Shown: piece after piece, positions 50,019-60,311 of the stretch
Position numbering within the stretch: the stretch's first letter is position 1
Layout of the letters: the number at the start of each line of letters is the position of its first letter
DNA from: Macrosoma leucophasiata
Lineage: Eukaryota > Arthropoda > Insecta > Lepidoptera > Hedylidae
NCBI GenBank assembly: GCA_036365455.1
Contig: JAWQUS010000007.1
Coordinates: forward strand, 19,670,001 to 19,734,000
Reading direction: 5' to 3'
Length of the DNA: 64,000 nucleotides
Translations under genes and position numbers: made by a program
The notes under the pieces: model-generated
Database searches by the model: none
Seen by the model: only the letters and a program-made list of their open reading frames with translations
What the model was told of the DNA's origin: nothing

Positions 50019-51367
50019 GTAAGTTTCCTTTCTCTTCTAATGTTAGACATATTTAGGTATTATAGGTACTATAAAAAAAACAATATGGTATTGCAATTAC
50101 TTGTAAAGTTTAATATTGTTTTGATCATAATTGAAGTAGAAAAACAAGGAAAAATAAATAATAACACTTAAAAATTGGGATAAGCAACTCAAGTTATTTT
50201 TTATTTTCTTTTTCCAACCAATAAAGAAAAACAAAACTAATAAAGTCTTAAATTTGCAAAAAAAATTTCAAAGCGGCGACTGTTACAGTTCTTGAATAAA
50301 ATGCCTACGGGGATCAGGTATTTTTGGAGATTAAGCGTGGCATGAGCCTTTGTGGACCGTGTGCTTGTTTCGATGTAACATATCCATTTCGTAAAATATG
50401 AGCGTATTCACTGACAAATTCGACAAACTTAACTGTCACTCAGCGCCGAATATTATTACCCTAATTTAAGGTTCACTCTAGAAAAAATAGATGTCTCCTA
50501 AGTGATGGTGATGGTGATGAGGAAATCAATATTTTAACTTTAGTGGACTCGATAAAGTTAGGAATCAATAGTGAAAATAGGCCTTAGAGCTTCGCTTTTT
50601 TATTTGGACGGCTCGTCTAGAGACTACCATTGTCTATTTCAACGGGCAGACGCGTAATAGGCATACGTAGACATGCATTATTGTCGTTAAGTAGGTATAT
50701 CATCACTACGCCAAATACCATATATTTAAGACGACATTTGCTCTATTTGCTTCTACGCAAAACCTATTTGAATGCTGCATCACGCTATGGAATCGTATCA
50801 CGATATCATAAACAACATTCGATATACAGAAACACACAACCAATTGCGCGTCGACGACGAGAGAATGGAAATCAGTTTTTATTATCTATTGTCAAGATTT
50901 TTTATCTGCTATCTATCTGTTACATGACTAGTACTTTCCGGCCGCTCCTTTGCCGTAAAGCCGACCACGCGTGGAGTTTGATCACGAATGTTTTACGATG
51001 TCTCCTCGTTGCTCGGCTCTCTTGGATGTTACTCGGAGCATAAACACGGGCTAATAAAATTACTGTAACGCAATAAGGAAAACACAATCGGAAGCTCCCT
51101 GTAAACTATGGCGTCGTTAGTTTCATCCGTCATGTTTGAATTTATTGTAGGTATACTTTATTTGACATTTTTTATTATAAACATAGCGGTCGATGTAGGC
51201 TAGGTATATCAATTGCGTTGAAGCCGTTGCAGGTAAAGTTTATGGCCTTATGGGAAGGATCTAAAGAGAGTGTAGAGTTCGCTACGTTGCCTTTTCTTAT
51301 CTCCAAATATTTGTGGTCTTATGGTATATGTGTCGTTATTTAATTACAAAATTGGATTTACTGTTGC

Positions 51368-51444
51368 TGGACGACCCAGTTAGTCCAGCGGTGTGAGATG
51401 ACCGCTTGATTCGAAGGTCGCGGGTTCGATGCCCGCAGCGAGCC
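51368..51444 (+). mobile_element. tRNA-like SINE head
   Basis: An A box TAGTCCAGCGG and a B box GGGTTCGATGCC lie about 50 bp apart, with a perfect T-arm (GCGGG/CCCGC). The 7 bases 5' of the A box (ACCCAGT) do not pair with the 3' strand (AGCGAGC), so it is not a working tRNA gene. It is a different tRNA-derived family from the SINE at 18.2 kb and lies in the kinase intron. Confidence 0.6.
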
Positions 51445-51693
51445 AAATATTTGTTTTGGCGCACAGATAGTTTCTGTTTTTATGTGGACAACGGCACCCA
51501 CGATACAGATTTATACCTAGTGTGGAGCTGTGAGTGCAAGCAAATTTTATTTAATAATTAGCAAAGTTTTTCTAAGACAGCCGAGTCTGATAATGTCCCA
51601 ATAGCGAACATATTGGCACCACCTCATCTGATTCTGAAAAGCCTAAATGGCAAATTGTGGGTATTTACTACATTTTTTTGCATGAGTGGATTG

Positions 51694-51945
51694 TACTGGT
51701 GGTAGAGTTCCAGTGTAGGAGCTAGAGGGCGTGGGCACCACAGCATTACCTAATCTATCTGCCGACAAATGGTGTTCAGCACTATCGTGTTCCGTTTAGA
51801 TGGTAACGGCCCCGTGGTAACATGGCCCCGTAATAACTATCACAGAGACATCACAACTAAGTCCTCAGTCCTCAGGGTGCGCTGGTCTTTGTGTGGGTGT
51901 CTTTAGGCTGCAGTCATCATTTAACTGCATGCTTGTATATATATT
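51694..51945 (+). repeat. Family A interspersed repeat in GckIII intron
   Basis: TACTGGTGGTAGAGTTCCAG to AACTGCATGCTTGTATAT with all central landmarks. Confidence 0.82.
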
Positions 51946-52647
51946 AATATAGAATCAGAAAGAGAGTAAGATGTAACCAACTTTGTAAGGAAACAAGTAA
52001 GACCCACATCATGCTCAAACAAGCGCAAGGAGCGGGCGGCTCATTAATTTACAAGTAAGACGCCTCAACTGATATTCATTATGTGAGGATCCCGCTCGTA
52101 ATTTACTTAATCCTGTTACTGATTACCGTCTGTCACGGGTACAGACATGTTGGATGTCTTAACATGGGTTGACGTATTTGTTGGTGATTACTACGTCGCC
52201 GTGTGGGCTTGAACATGTGAAATACAATATCATCTGAGTGGTTAAGCCTTTGCCACATACAATTTAAAAAGAAAACCATTTTAAAATCTTGGGGAACATT
52301 GTACGATGATCGTCAAAACGACCCAAAAATAGGGTATCTGCAGTTGAAGATAGGAAGTTTTAATAGTTTTGTTGATAAATTGACGACACCGTCATTAACA
52401 ACCCCTGACATATTGATCATGATGAGCAGGTACCTTAGTCTACTTACTGCAATTAGTTGGAATTATTAAAGCTAGTGACTTATTTATCGACACAGATAAA
52501 TAAAAATACCACCGTTAAAAATACCCAAATAAAGGCTGAGGCTGAAATTTCATAAATACACCGAGGAAACTTTATTTTCTACCATAAACATGCCATAAAG
52601 TGTGTACACAAAGCGTGACAACAAACTCGATTATGACCTCAGGTTTA

Positions 52648-52858
52648 TATTCTAATCTGTTTAGTGTGTGGAGACGAGCTCACGAGCGTTGATCAAAGGG
52701 GCACCGCTGTTCCCTTCACCAAACGCCCGCCTGGCATGCCGCCAGCTTTCAATATTTGAGGCATTTACCAAAGCGCGCCTTGTCTCCCCGAGTCAACATT
52801 AAATGTCCTTTTGCATCTGCAAGAGTGTTGTAATGCGCTGCCAGAGCACAGCGGACTT
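52648..52858 (+). repeat. Direct repeat pair in GckIII intron, copy 1
   Basis: TCTAATCTGTTTAGTGTGTG GA … CGCCTGGCATGCCGCCAGC … CGAGTCAACATTAAATGT, matching 53185-53390. Confidence 0.85.
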
Positions 52859-53184
52859 ATTTTATTATCTCGAGTGGAAACACTGAAGGATGAGGGTAGG
52901 GTTGCCAGAATAAGTAGTATTTTTTTTTTGTTAAATTAACCCGTCAGCGGTCTCTCGTGTCTTGACGGTTTAAATAAGATTTCCATAGGCAATCTTTGAG
53001 TTAGATGATGTGCCCGACGAGAGTTATCGGTAGGCTTGTTACTCGCCATGTATCAGGCTGCGGCTGCACTGCCTAACAAGCGACGTAGCAGCGTTTCGCT
53101 GGCCTCTATCTTTTGCAGTACCTTTTTCGTCGCGTTACCGCTGTGTCGTTGTGCTAGTGCGGCTTTGGCCAACATCGAATGATA

Positions 53185-53390
53185 TTCTAATCTGTTTAGT
53201 GTGTGGATATGAGCTTAGCAGCATTGATCAAAGAGGCACCGCTCTCCCCCCACCAAACGTCCGCCTGGCATGCCGCCAGCATTCAATATTTGAGGCAGTT
53301 ACGAAAGCGCGCCTTGTCTCTCCGAGTCAACATTAAATGTATTTTTTCATTTGCAAAGAGTGTTGTTAAACACTGCCAGATACTGCCACT
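53185..53390 (+). repeat. Direct repeat pair in GckIII intron, copy 2
   Basis: Same words as copy 1, about 537 bp downstream, with scattered substitutions. Short open frames in this copy have no counterpart in copy 1. Confidence 0.85.
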
Positions 53391-53736
53391 GTTGAAAACA
53401 CTGTAGGCTAGTCGGACGATCGGGAAATCCGGAATTGTCCCGGAATTCAACTTCTTGGCCCGTGTCTAGTAAATTTCTTTAAGGTCCCGAATTTTGAAGG
53501 CTAACCAGTGTTTTTTTTTTACAAAATTGCAGTGTGATGTATGACACCCTAGTTATCGTGTCAGAATCGGCCCATTAGTTTAAGCTGTGCGTTATCAGTC
53601 ACTCACTCAATAGGTAACGTTTTGTATTTGTTTAAATTGGTAGACATAAAATTGATACTTCTTAATTTACCGCATAAATATCGATAAACTATGGCCCGAC
53701 AATTATAGGCCTTAGCAAAATCGGACCCAGAAATGC

Positions 53737-53878
53737 TAAGACGGTTGCTCCAAGATATTTGTTAGTTATTGTAACATTTCACATCCTTCTCTAACTTTAA
53801 CATATTTCTTTAAGTAAGAGGAGGATGTGAAATGTTACAATAACTTTTACAATTATCTTGGTGCAACCCAGACTAAGC
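53737..53878. mobile_element. Hairpin MITE (AGCCTGGGTTGC family), copy 2
   Basis: TAACATTTCACATCCTTCTC … GAGGATGTGAAATGTTACAA is a long near-perfect stem; the outer ends are GGTTGCTCCAAGATA and TATCTTGGTGCAACC. It is in the GckIII intron 50019-54552. Confidence 0.85.
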
Positions 53879-54189
53879 CTGCTTCTGCCAACCCTAGGTG
53901 AGGAGCGCACTGAGCGATAGGCGTAAGACTAGTGCCAAATTGCTTTTGTTCCGAATATATTTATAGCGAAAAATACTACGCCATACTGGGATTTGCATTG
54001 TTGCGTTTCAGAATTTCACTGATAAATGTAAAAGATCACATGTATTTTTTTTTTGACTCGAAGCTAACAAATATTCTGAACTGATTTGTTTCTTTGAAAC
54101 AGAAGTAGCGCTAAACCAAATTGTTAGGATAAGATGCAGAATAAGCCCATTATAGTACACATATTTTAGTTTTTTGTGTTATTTTTTTT

Positions 54190-54360
54190 TAATGTAATGG
54201 AAGTGGCAAACAAGCATGCAGTTTACATTGATGTAAAGTGATGACTGCTGCCTATAGACACCCACACATAGACCAAGGTCAAAATGCAGATGCGTTACCA
54301 TTCCTGAGGCCTAAGGTGTTATGCCGTTGTGCAGGAAATATCAGGGCCGTAAATAATACC
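54190..54360 (-). repeat. Family A interspersed repeat in GckIII intron, 3' part
   Basis: GGAAGTGGCAAACAAGCATG to CAGGGCCGTAAATAATACC, ending about 190 bp before GckIII exon b. Confidence 0.83.
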
Positions 54361-54552
54361 ACAAGAGCGGATACTAACGTTTCGGCGGCGTTTACTTATT
54401 TGGACTGCGCTGGTATATAAGGCCAGAACTTCTATTTCTGATGCGATTACGTATTGAAAAACACCTATTTCGAATAGCCGATAATTTCGATTAACCTTAT
54501 CCGTAACATTCCAAGCGCAAACCTCATCTAACTATTAACATTTAAATTCCAG

Positions 54553-54845
54553 GTGTAGCCGGTCAGCTGACGAATACCACGAGCAAACGTAACACGTTCG
54601 TCGGCACGCCATTCTGGATGGCGCCGGAGGTCATCAAGCAGTCCTGCTACGACAGCAAGGCGGACATCTGGTCCCTCGGCATCACCGCCATAGAACTAGC
54701 CAAAGGCGAACCGCCCAACTCCGAGCTACACCCCATGAGGGTGCTCTTCCTCATACCCAAGAACAATCCACCGCAACTCACCGGCAGCTATTCGAAGCCG
54801 TTCAAAGAGTTTGTCGAGGCGTGCCTCAACAAGGACCCGGAAAAT
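54553..54845 (+). CDS. GckIII: GckIII exon b: activation loop, APE and C-lobe
   Basis: The acceptor is TTAAATTCCAG and the donor AAT|GTAAGTAG. The first two bases complete the Gly of DFG; the frame then reads [20 protein letters not shown] and [20 protein letters not shown]. This is a full activation loop with the phosphorylatable Thr of [11 protein letters not shown] and an APE motif. [20 protein letters not shown] (alphaF) and [16 protein letters not shown] (alphaG region) follow, ending at LNKDPEN in phase 0. All residues expected for an active GCK-III C-lobe that fall in this exon are present, so nothing here suggests a pseudokinase. The 4.5-kb intron before it holds a tRNA-like SINE piece, a direct repeat pair and copies of two MITE/SINE families. 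Confidence 0.96.
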
Positions 54846-54871
54846 GTAAGTAGATTTTTTTATGTCATGTA

Positions 54872-54918
54872 TGTTCCTAATTGGCAAACAAGCATGTAGT
54901 TCAAGTTGATGGTAAGCC
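54872..54918 (-). repeat. Family A interspersed repeat, first part of a split copy
   Basis: TTGGCAAACAAGCATGTAGT TCAAGTTGATGGTAAG, resumed after the inserted BovB-type repeat at 55300. Confidence 0.65.
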
Positions 54919-55262
54919 AATAATAATAATGGCAACCCATTATACGTCCCACTGCTGGGCACGAGTCTCTCCCCTTTTTGGAGGCCAGGAGCTTACTCCA
55001 CCACGCTGCTCCAATGCGGATTGGTGGAGGTGGGTGGGTTAGTGGCCAACCCGATGTCGGATGTTTTCAAACCGCCCATAAGGCATCTGACAAGGTTAAG
55101 GACCGACGGCTTAACGTGCCCTCCGAAGCACGGAAACGCGCATTTAATTTGCCACTAGCGGTCACCCATCACACTACCCGACCGCGCCCGTAGAGCCTTA
55201 CCAAGTAGATCGCTTACGATCTACACCAGCCGCGGGGCCATGCGCGCTTCAAGCCAATACTT
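54919..55262 (+). repeat. BovB/RTE-type 3' repeat inserted in a family A copy
   Basis: AATAATGGCAACCCATTATA CGTCCCACTGCTGGGCACG, CCAATGCGGATTGGTGGAGG, GTGCCCTCCGAAGCACGG and GATCTACACCAGCCGCGGGG are present. The same family starts at 63914. On both sides lie parts of one family A copy (54872-54918 and 55300-55450), so it inserted there. Confidence 0.82.
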
Positions 55263-55299
55263 GCCTTAAAATATCAACATATGTATTGCCGCTTGCGAT

Positions 55300-55450
55300 A
55301 TCTTAGGTCTTATGCCTCTGTGTTAGACTGTGTCTGAAATTAGACGCACTAATGTGCGTCACGTGACACTACCATTTTGCGGCAAGTAGATTATTTAGGT
55401 GATGCGGTAGTGCTAATGCTCTCGAGTTCCGATATTAGAGTTCACCAATT
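55300..55450 (-). repeat. Family A interspersed repeat, second part of a split copy
   Basis: TCTTAGGTCTTATGCCTCTG, CACTACCATTTTGCGGCAAG, GATGCGGTAGTGCTAATGCT. Confidence 0.7.
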
Positions 55451-55461
55451 TTTTTTTTAGT

Positions 55462-55771
55462 AACGTTACTTCACGCCTGTATTCCCCGAAGCGGTAGGCA
55501 GAGGTAAATGCATGAATTCAAGAAAACATGCAAACACCCACGATTCGCCGGTTACGTTTTGGCCCATATAACAGGTGGCGAGCCTGTTGACATCTCCGGG
55601 CACATTACCAAACTTCGAGGTACTGGGAAATTTCCAGAAAATGGAAAAATCCCAATAGAACCGGAGATAAACGACTTTACACCATTATCTCTGATGACCC
55701 CCTACCCGGGAATCGAACCCAGGACCTCAGCGTAGTAGTGGTGGCCTGCTACCACTAGGCTACCGAGGCAG
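55462..55771 (-). mobile_element. tRNA-derived SINE, same family, full length
   Basis: Reverse-complement copy of the 18195-18498 element, high identity over about 310 bp. The B box complement GGGAATCGAACCC is near 55708 and the A box complement CCACTAGGCTA near 55751. T-runs flank both ends. It lies in the GckIII intron 54846-56242, antisense to the gene. The open frame inside it is shared with the other copy and is not a gene. Confidence 0.88.
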
Positions 55772-56242
55772 TTTTTTTTTTTTAATTTTTCAAATAGATA
55801 TAAATAGGTTAACAATGGTCAATTCGTCCGATTAAAACACCTCTTGGAATTATCTGAGTGCGTATTACGTATTACTTAATACGGCCTCTGAAAGTATATT
55901 ATACAACTCGGTTGACATAATTTTGATAGTTACTAAGCATTACTGCTTTGTCATAATAAGATAATTATGATACATTTTAGGAAAACAGTAATGTACTGCA
56001 TAGTACTTTTCAAATTAATTGCCACTTAGATCAGAATCAGATCATGCTAGTGAATTCATTTCAGGAATGCTTATTGATTGATTGCATCGTGTTTTCCTCG
56101 ATGCGTGACCCTAGTGTCCTAGTTTAAGGAAGTAAGACTCATAGGTATTATAATAAAGCGGTCTGCATATTTTTCCTTTAATGGCTTGCTATTTTTCCTC
56201 GAATTTAAAAAATATGTATAATCTTTTTCTTTATATTTCCAG

Positions 56243-56388
56243 AGGCCGACAGCGAAGGAGTTGTTAAAGTTCCAGTTCATTAGGAAGGCCAAAAAGAATT
56301 CATATCTAATGGATCTTATAGATAGGTATAAGAAATGGAAGGCGCAAAGGAGTGAGGAAAGCGAAACGGAATCCGAGAACTCAGATTC
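56243..56388 (+). CDS. GckIII: GckIII exon c: end of kinase domain and acidic tail start
   Basis: The exon lies between TATATTTCCAG and TC|GTAAGT. It reads RPTAKELLKFQFIRKAKKNS, which contains the conserved subdomain XI Arg that closes the kinase fold. Then come YLMDLIDRYKKWKAQ and the acidic stretch EESETESENSDS that begins the linker. In relatives the RPTAKELL…FI.KAKKN..L.DLIDR segment is diagnostic of GCK-III. The exon ends two bases into a Ser codon, completed by the first base of the next exon. The following intron contains an antisense LINE fragment of about 2.4 kb. Confidence 0.95.
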
Positions 56389-56468
56389 GTAAGTGTTATT
56401 TTTACAACTTTAAAATTTGTTTGATGACTGGTCGACTCTTTAGCGATATATTGTGTAAATTACCGTAA

Positions 56469-58830
56469 TGAGAATCAGAATCAGAATCAGAAACTCATTT
56501 ATTCATTTAGGGTGACAGGCACCTCTTATGACACGTCAAAAAACAAATAAAATAAATTAAAGTGAACAACAATTGATATACATGTCAAACATGATAAAAA
56601 TATATGTAAAGTCAAGAATATCACTAAGATAAAACTAAATGTAATAAACTAATGTAAAAAGTATATCAGTAGAATGTCTCATTTCCCCTTTACAAACTGA
56701 TAACAAAGAGTAAAAAGAAAAAAAAAGAGTCATTCTTTGTCATTCACCGGCAAAGTTCCAAAGGCCAATATGATCTGAGAAAAACTTGCCGGAAAAAACT
56801 CAGTCGGCTCTTTTAAAAATATCTCTTAGGCATATTTTTACAATTTTCCATAATTTAAACAAATTTAAAATTAACAATATAATATCAACATTACACTTTA
56901 ATTATTACATTTAACACCCTTGTGGAGCTAGATCAGCATGTAGCCAAACATTTCTATCCTTGAGATAGTCCTCGAGTTTATAGTAAGCCTTTTTACATAG
57001 AGTGCGTTTAATTAATGCTTTGAATTTACTATCGGTGAGTTCAGCAATCCCAGATGGGATCTTGTTATAAAATTCTACACTATATTTTAGGAAAGATGTA
57101 TTAGTTTTCGTCAGTCGAAAACTTGGCAGAGACAGCTTGTTCTTATTCCTCGTATTATAACTATGCCTATCGGAGATTTTATCAAATGTAAATTTTTCCT
57201 CGCGAAAAGTATATTTTCATAGATGTAATGGCAAGGGACTGTCATTATATTTATTTCTTTAAATAGTTCTTTCAAAGAATCACGACTACGTAAGTTATAC
57301 ATCGCTCTAATGGCTCTCTTCTGTAATACGAAAATTGATTGTACGTCAGCCGCTCGACCTTACAATAAAATACCATAGGACATGACACTGAAAATAGCTA
57401 AAATAGACAAGTCTTGCAGTGTCTATATCAGTTAATTGCCTAATTTTTCTAACAGCATAAGCTGCGGCACTCAGACGTTTCGCTAACTGCCTAAAATGTG
57501 GTCCCCATTGTAACTTCGAGTCAAGCGTTATTCCCAAGAAGGTAGCATCATCAACAAATTGAATTTTGTCATTGTTTATAAAAATGTCTCCTTCTTTACT
57601 TTTTACATTAGGGAGGGTAAAACGGATACATTTGGTTTTTTTACTATTCAGTGCAAGATTATTGACAGTAAACCATTTATGTACTTCTCCTATGACCTTA
57701 TTTACAGTATCGTAATCTGGATTTCGTCTGTTCACTTTAAAAACTATTGAAGTATTGTCTGCAAATAAAATTGTTTTGGGCATACTGTTAGGCATCAAAT
57801 GAAGTAAATCATTAACGTAGACTAAAAACAGAAATGGTCCTAATATTGAGCCCTGTGGGACACCCATTCCTGTCTTTGCACCTTGAGATTTTACTCCATT
57901 CACTTGAACTACTTGTTCCCGATCCTTAAGGTAAGATTGAACAAGTTGAAGAGCTTTATTTTCAAGTCCATAATGATCTAGTTTGCCAATTAATGTGATC
58001 CACGCAGTCAAACGCCTTTGAAAGGTCGCAAAATATACGTATAGCATCTTGTGAATCCTCCCAAGCTTCAAAAATATGTTTTAATAAAGCAACACCGGCA
58101 TCGGTTGTACAACGTCCTTTTGTAAAAACAAATTGCTGTTCGTGTAAGATGTTATTTGTATTGAAATGTTGCAGCAATTGAGTAAGCATTAGTTTTTCGA
58201 ACACTTTACTGAGAACGGGCAGAATAGATACCGGTCTATAATTATTTGGGTTTTTATTGTCACCTGATTTAAATAACGGTATAACTTTACAAAATTTTAA
58301 TAAATCTGGAAAGACTCCCTAATCAATACATAAGTTAAAAATTGATGCTGAGTAAGGAGCTAAGGTATCTATAATCGACTTGCACACCATAACAGACATG
58401 CCATAAATATCTTCGGTAGCTTTTATTTTAAGTTGATGGAAAGCTGATCTTACAGACTGGGGTAACATGTTTAAACCTAAATTGAATAGTACAAGCTTCT
58501 ACGTTAGTTTTCAGAATATCAATGGATAATAAAGAGGATGAGTTTAAGGGTTTTGAATTTCAAAGGGAATATTAGCAAAGTATTCTACAAAGTGCTGAGC
58601 AATGTCAGGATTCGAATTCACAGTACCCTGGGATGTCTCCAAAATCACGCGAACATCACTCCGTTTATTTTTGCCTGCTTCACTGTTTATTACTTTCCAC
58701 GTAGCCTTCATCTTATCGTCTGCATTTATTATTTTCCTACTCAAATATATAGACTTTGCCTTTTGACATACATTTTTGAAAATTGAGAATTTTCGAATAC
58801 ACAAACCCTCAAGGGCTGAGACGTGTAACG
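56469..58830 (-). mobile_element. CR1-like LINE fragment, antisense inside a GckIII intron
   Basis: On the minus strand, broken ORF2 pieces run 58804-58544 (ATWKVINSEAGKN), 58204-57962 (FEKLMLTQLL, FCDLSKAFDCVDH), 58071-57346 (GVPQGSILGPFLFLVYVNDL, then FADNTSIVF, then FLGITLDSKLQWGPHF), about 57302-57111 (MYNLRSRDSLKELFKEINIM) and about 57010-56925 (RTLCKKAYYKLEDYLKDR). Frame changes and a stop separate them. The active-site FADD reads FADN, so the catalytic second Asp is lost. The 3' end on this strand is a run of GATTCT hexamers (56469-56491), as in CR1-group elements that end in short repeats. The endonuclease part is absent: a 5'-truncated, dead copy. Confidence 0.88.
57346..58204 (-). 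pseudogene. Broken reverse transcriptase core of the CR1-like fragment
   Basis: The block from FEKLMLTQLLQHF to the thumb motif FLGITLDSKLQW carries RT motifs A (FCDLSKAFDCVD), B (GVPQGSILGP) and C (FADN instead of FADD). Motif A and motif B lie in different frames, so a frameshift near 57965-58070 disrupts the ORF. The missing second Asp of motif C would abolish polymerisation even without the frameshift. Confidence 0.85.
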
Positions 58831-59280
58831 TATGTCACAAGATTCCATTAACCCCTTAGAGAGAGGGGCGACCTGGGAATGCCGAATTTTGACTGGCTTG
58901 TGATTTTTGCGCTGGCTTGCTTTGGCTGATTTAGGATGTATGATGCAAAATGGCCTGAGAGTGTGTATTGCTAAATTGGCTTAAGTTTTGTAAAATTATA
59001 AATACTTAAATACATATCTATAACAGTATATTCTATTTTATCTTCTTTTGCACTACTTTTAGAGATGGGACGCAATCGGTAGTATCTATAGGGATAGCAA
59101 CCGTTTATACGTAGAATTGAATTTATTTCTTAAATGAATAAAAACGTCATCGTTGAACCAATGCCATTCGTTATTATGGACAATACAACATACGCACCAC
59201 ACACCAAAGCGTATGTTTCGAACGTTTACATTTTTTGCAACTTGAACTTCTGATGTTCATAAGCGTCACGTGACTTTCAG

Positions 59281-59465
59281 CGAGGAGTGCAGCCGCGGTG
59301 ACGGTGAAGCGGACGAGCCGTGGATAATGACGGTCCGCGGCGGAGCGTCCGCGCGCGCCCTCGCCGCGCATACGCATCCGCATCCGCACCCGCTGCCGCA
59401 TCCGCCCGCGCTCGTGCCAGCCCATCCGCCTGAGGACAAGCGGCGCTCGCACCACGAAGACGCGG
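59281..59465 (+). CDS. GckIII: GckIII exon d: linker with DEPWIMTVRG motif and His-Pro run
   Basis: The acceptor is GACTTTCAG and the donor GCGG|GTAAGG. The first base completes Ser, and translation gives EECSRGDGEADEPWIMTVRG; DEPWIMTVKG is a conserved linker motif in insect GCK-III kinases. A low-complexity His/Pro run (HTHPHPHPLPHPP, around 59369-59407) and a charged end (EDKRRSHHEDAG) follow. The exon is strongly GC-rich, unlike its introns. It ends one base into a codon that the next exon completes. Degenerate copies of its 3' half lie in the next intron at about 59530-59625 and 59880-60030. Other frames of the same segment are also open on both strands because of the composition, but only this frame agrees with the neighbouring exons. 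Confidence 0.92.
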
Positions 59466-59529
59466 GTAAGGAACTGATGAACACTAATCATACCTTCAGA
59501 GTGAAATTGCAAGGTAGTCATGCAAGTGC

Positions 59530-60030
59530 GACGAAGCGTTAGCACTCTTGTTCCGCATTCGTATCTGTATCCGTTCGCGTTCGTGCTTGCTCGCACATTA
59601 TCAAGACGCGTGTAAGTGTGTATTTGATTGAATCGTAAGAAACCGCGAAGATATAAATGGTATTGCGGCGGGCCGTCATTAATTGATGCTCATCCGCATC
59701 CACCCCCCCCAATGAAGTTACGTTTTTACGAAATTGTTAACGTAGGTGCCTTGTCGTTCATCTCCACCAGCACGTGTTTTGTTGAATAATTATTATACGG
59801 ATAAGTTCTCGCCACGAAAATGCGGATAAATATCTCTGAAATTACAAGTAGGTACTGAACAGATATAGTAATCTCAAGGTCGCGAAGCGTTAGTATTCTT
59901 ACTCAACCGCAGCCGCCCGCGCTTGTTGCCCATCCGCGCGAGGATGGGCAAGAGCAACACGAAAACGCGAGATAAGTGTTGACATGTAAGGTAGTAATAG
60001 CTACGCGAATGTCTTGGATAATGACGGTGC
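59530..60030 (+). pseudogene. Degenerate copies of GckIII exon d in the following intron
   Basis: Two diverged echoes of the exon d 3' half and its downstream intron follow the real exon. One (about 59530-59625) runs from GACGAAGCGTTAGCACTCTT to GACGCGTGTAAG. The other (about 59880-59975) runs from GCGAAGCGTTAGTATTCTT through CCGCCCGCGCTTGTTGCCCA to AACGCGAGATAAG. In that copy the donor GT has become AT. A third piece, TTGGATAATGACGGTGC near 60013, matches the start of the DEPWIMTV-coding region. The pattern suggests tandem duplication of a roughly 300-bp exon-plus-intron unit followed by decay. The copies are not taken as coding. Confidence 0.7.
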
Positions 60031-60135
60031 AGAAGAGGTATCCACTACCCATTGCAAAAAGCTTTGTAGCTTTAGGAAGTGCGACTTTTACGACACAGCG
60101 TGCCACGTGTCTTGTGACAAACCCAGATTCGATTC

Positions 60136-60219
60136 TAAGCCTGGGTTGCTCTTCACTGGTAACATTTCACATCCTCCTCTAACTTAAAGAAATCTGTTAA
60201 AGTGAGAGAAGGATGCGAA
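60136..60219. mobile_element. Hairpin MITE (AGCCTGGGTTGC family), copy 3, truncated
   Basis: TAAGCCTGGGTTGCTCTTCA, TAACATTTCACATCCTCCTC and the start of the second arm AGTGAGAGAAGGATG are present, then the copy ends in an AT-rich run. It is in the intron before GckIII exon e. Confidence 0.75.
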
Positions 60220-60311
60220 TATATATATATTTTATATATAAATATTTTTTTATTCTTATTCTTATTCTAATATTGCCAGTGTAATTAACAAACGATCGCT
60301 TTTTTCGGCAG

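Noticed and set aside
50630..51043. Open frame of 137 codons in the first GckIII intron
   Set aside because: No ATG-supported start, Arg/Leu/Tyr/Ile composition without domain pattern, no splice context; most likely chance or an old element.
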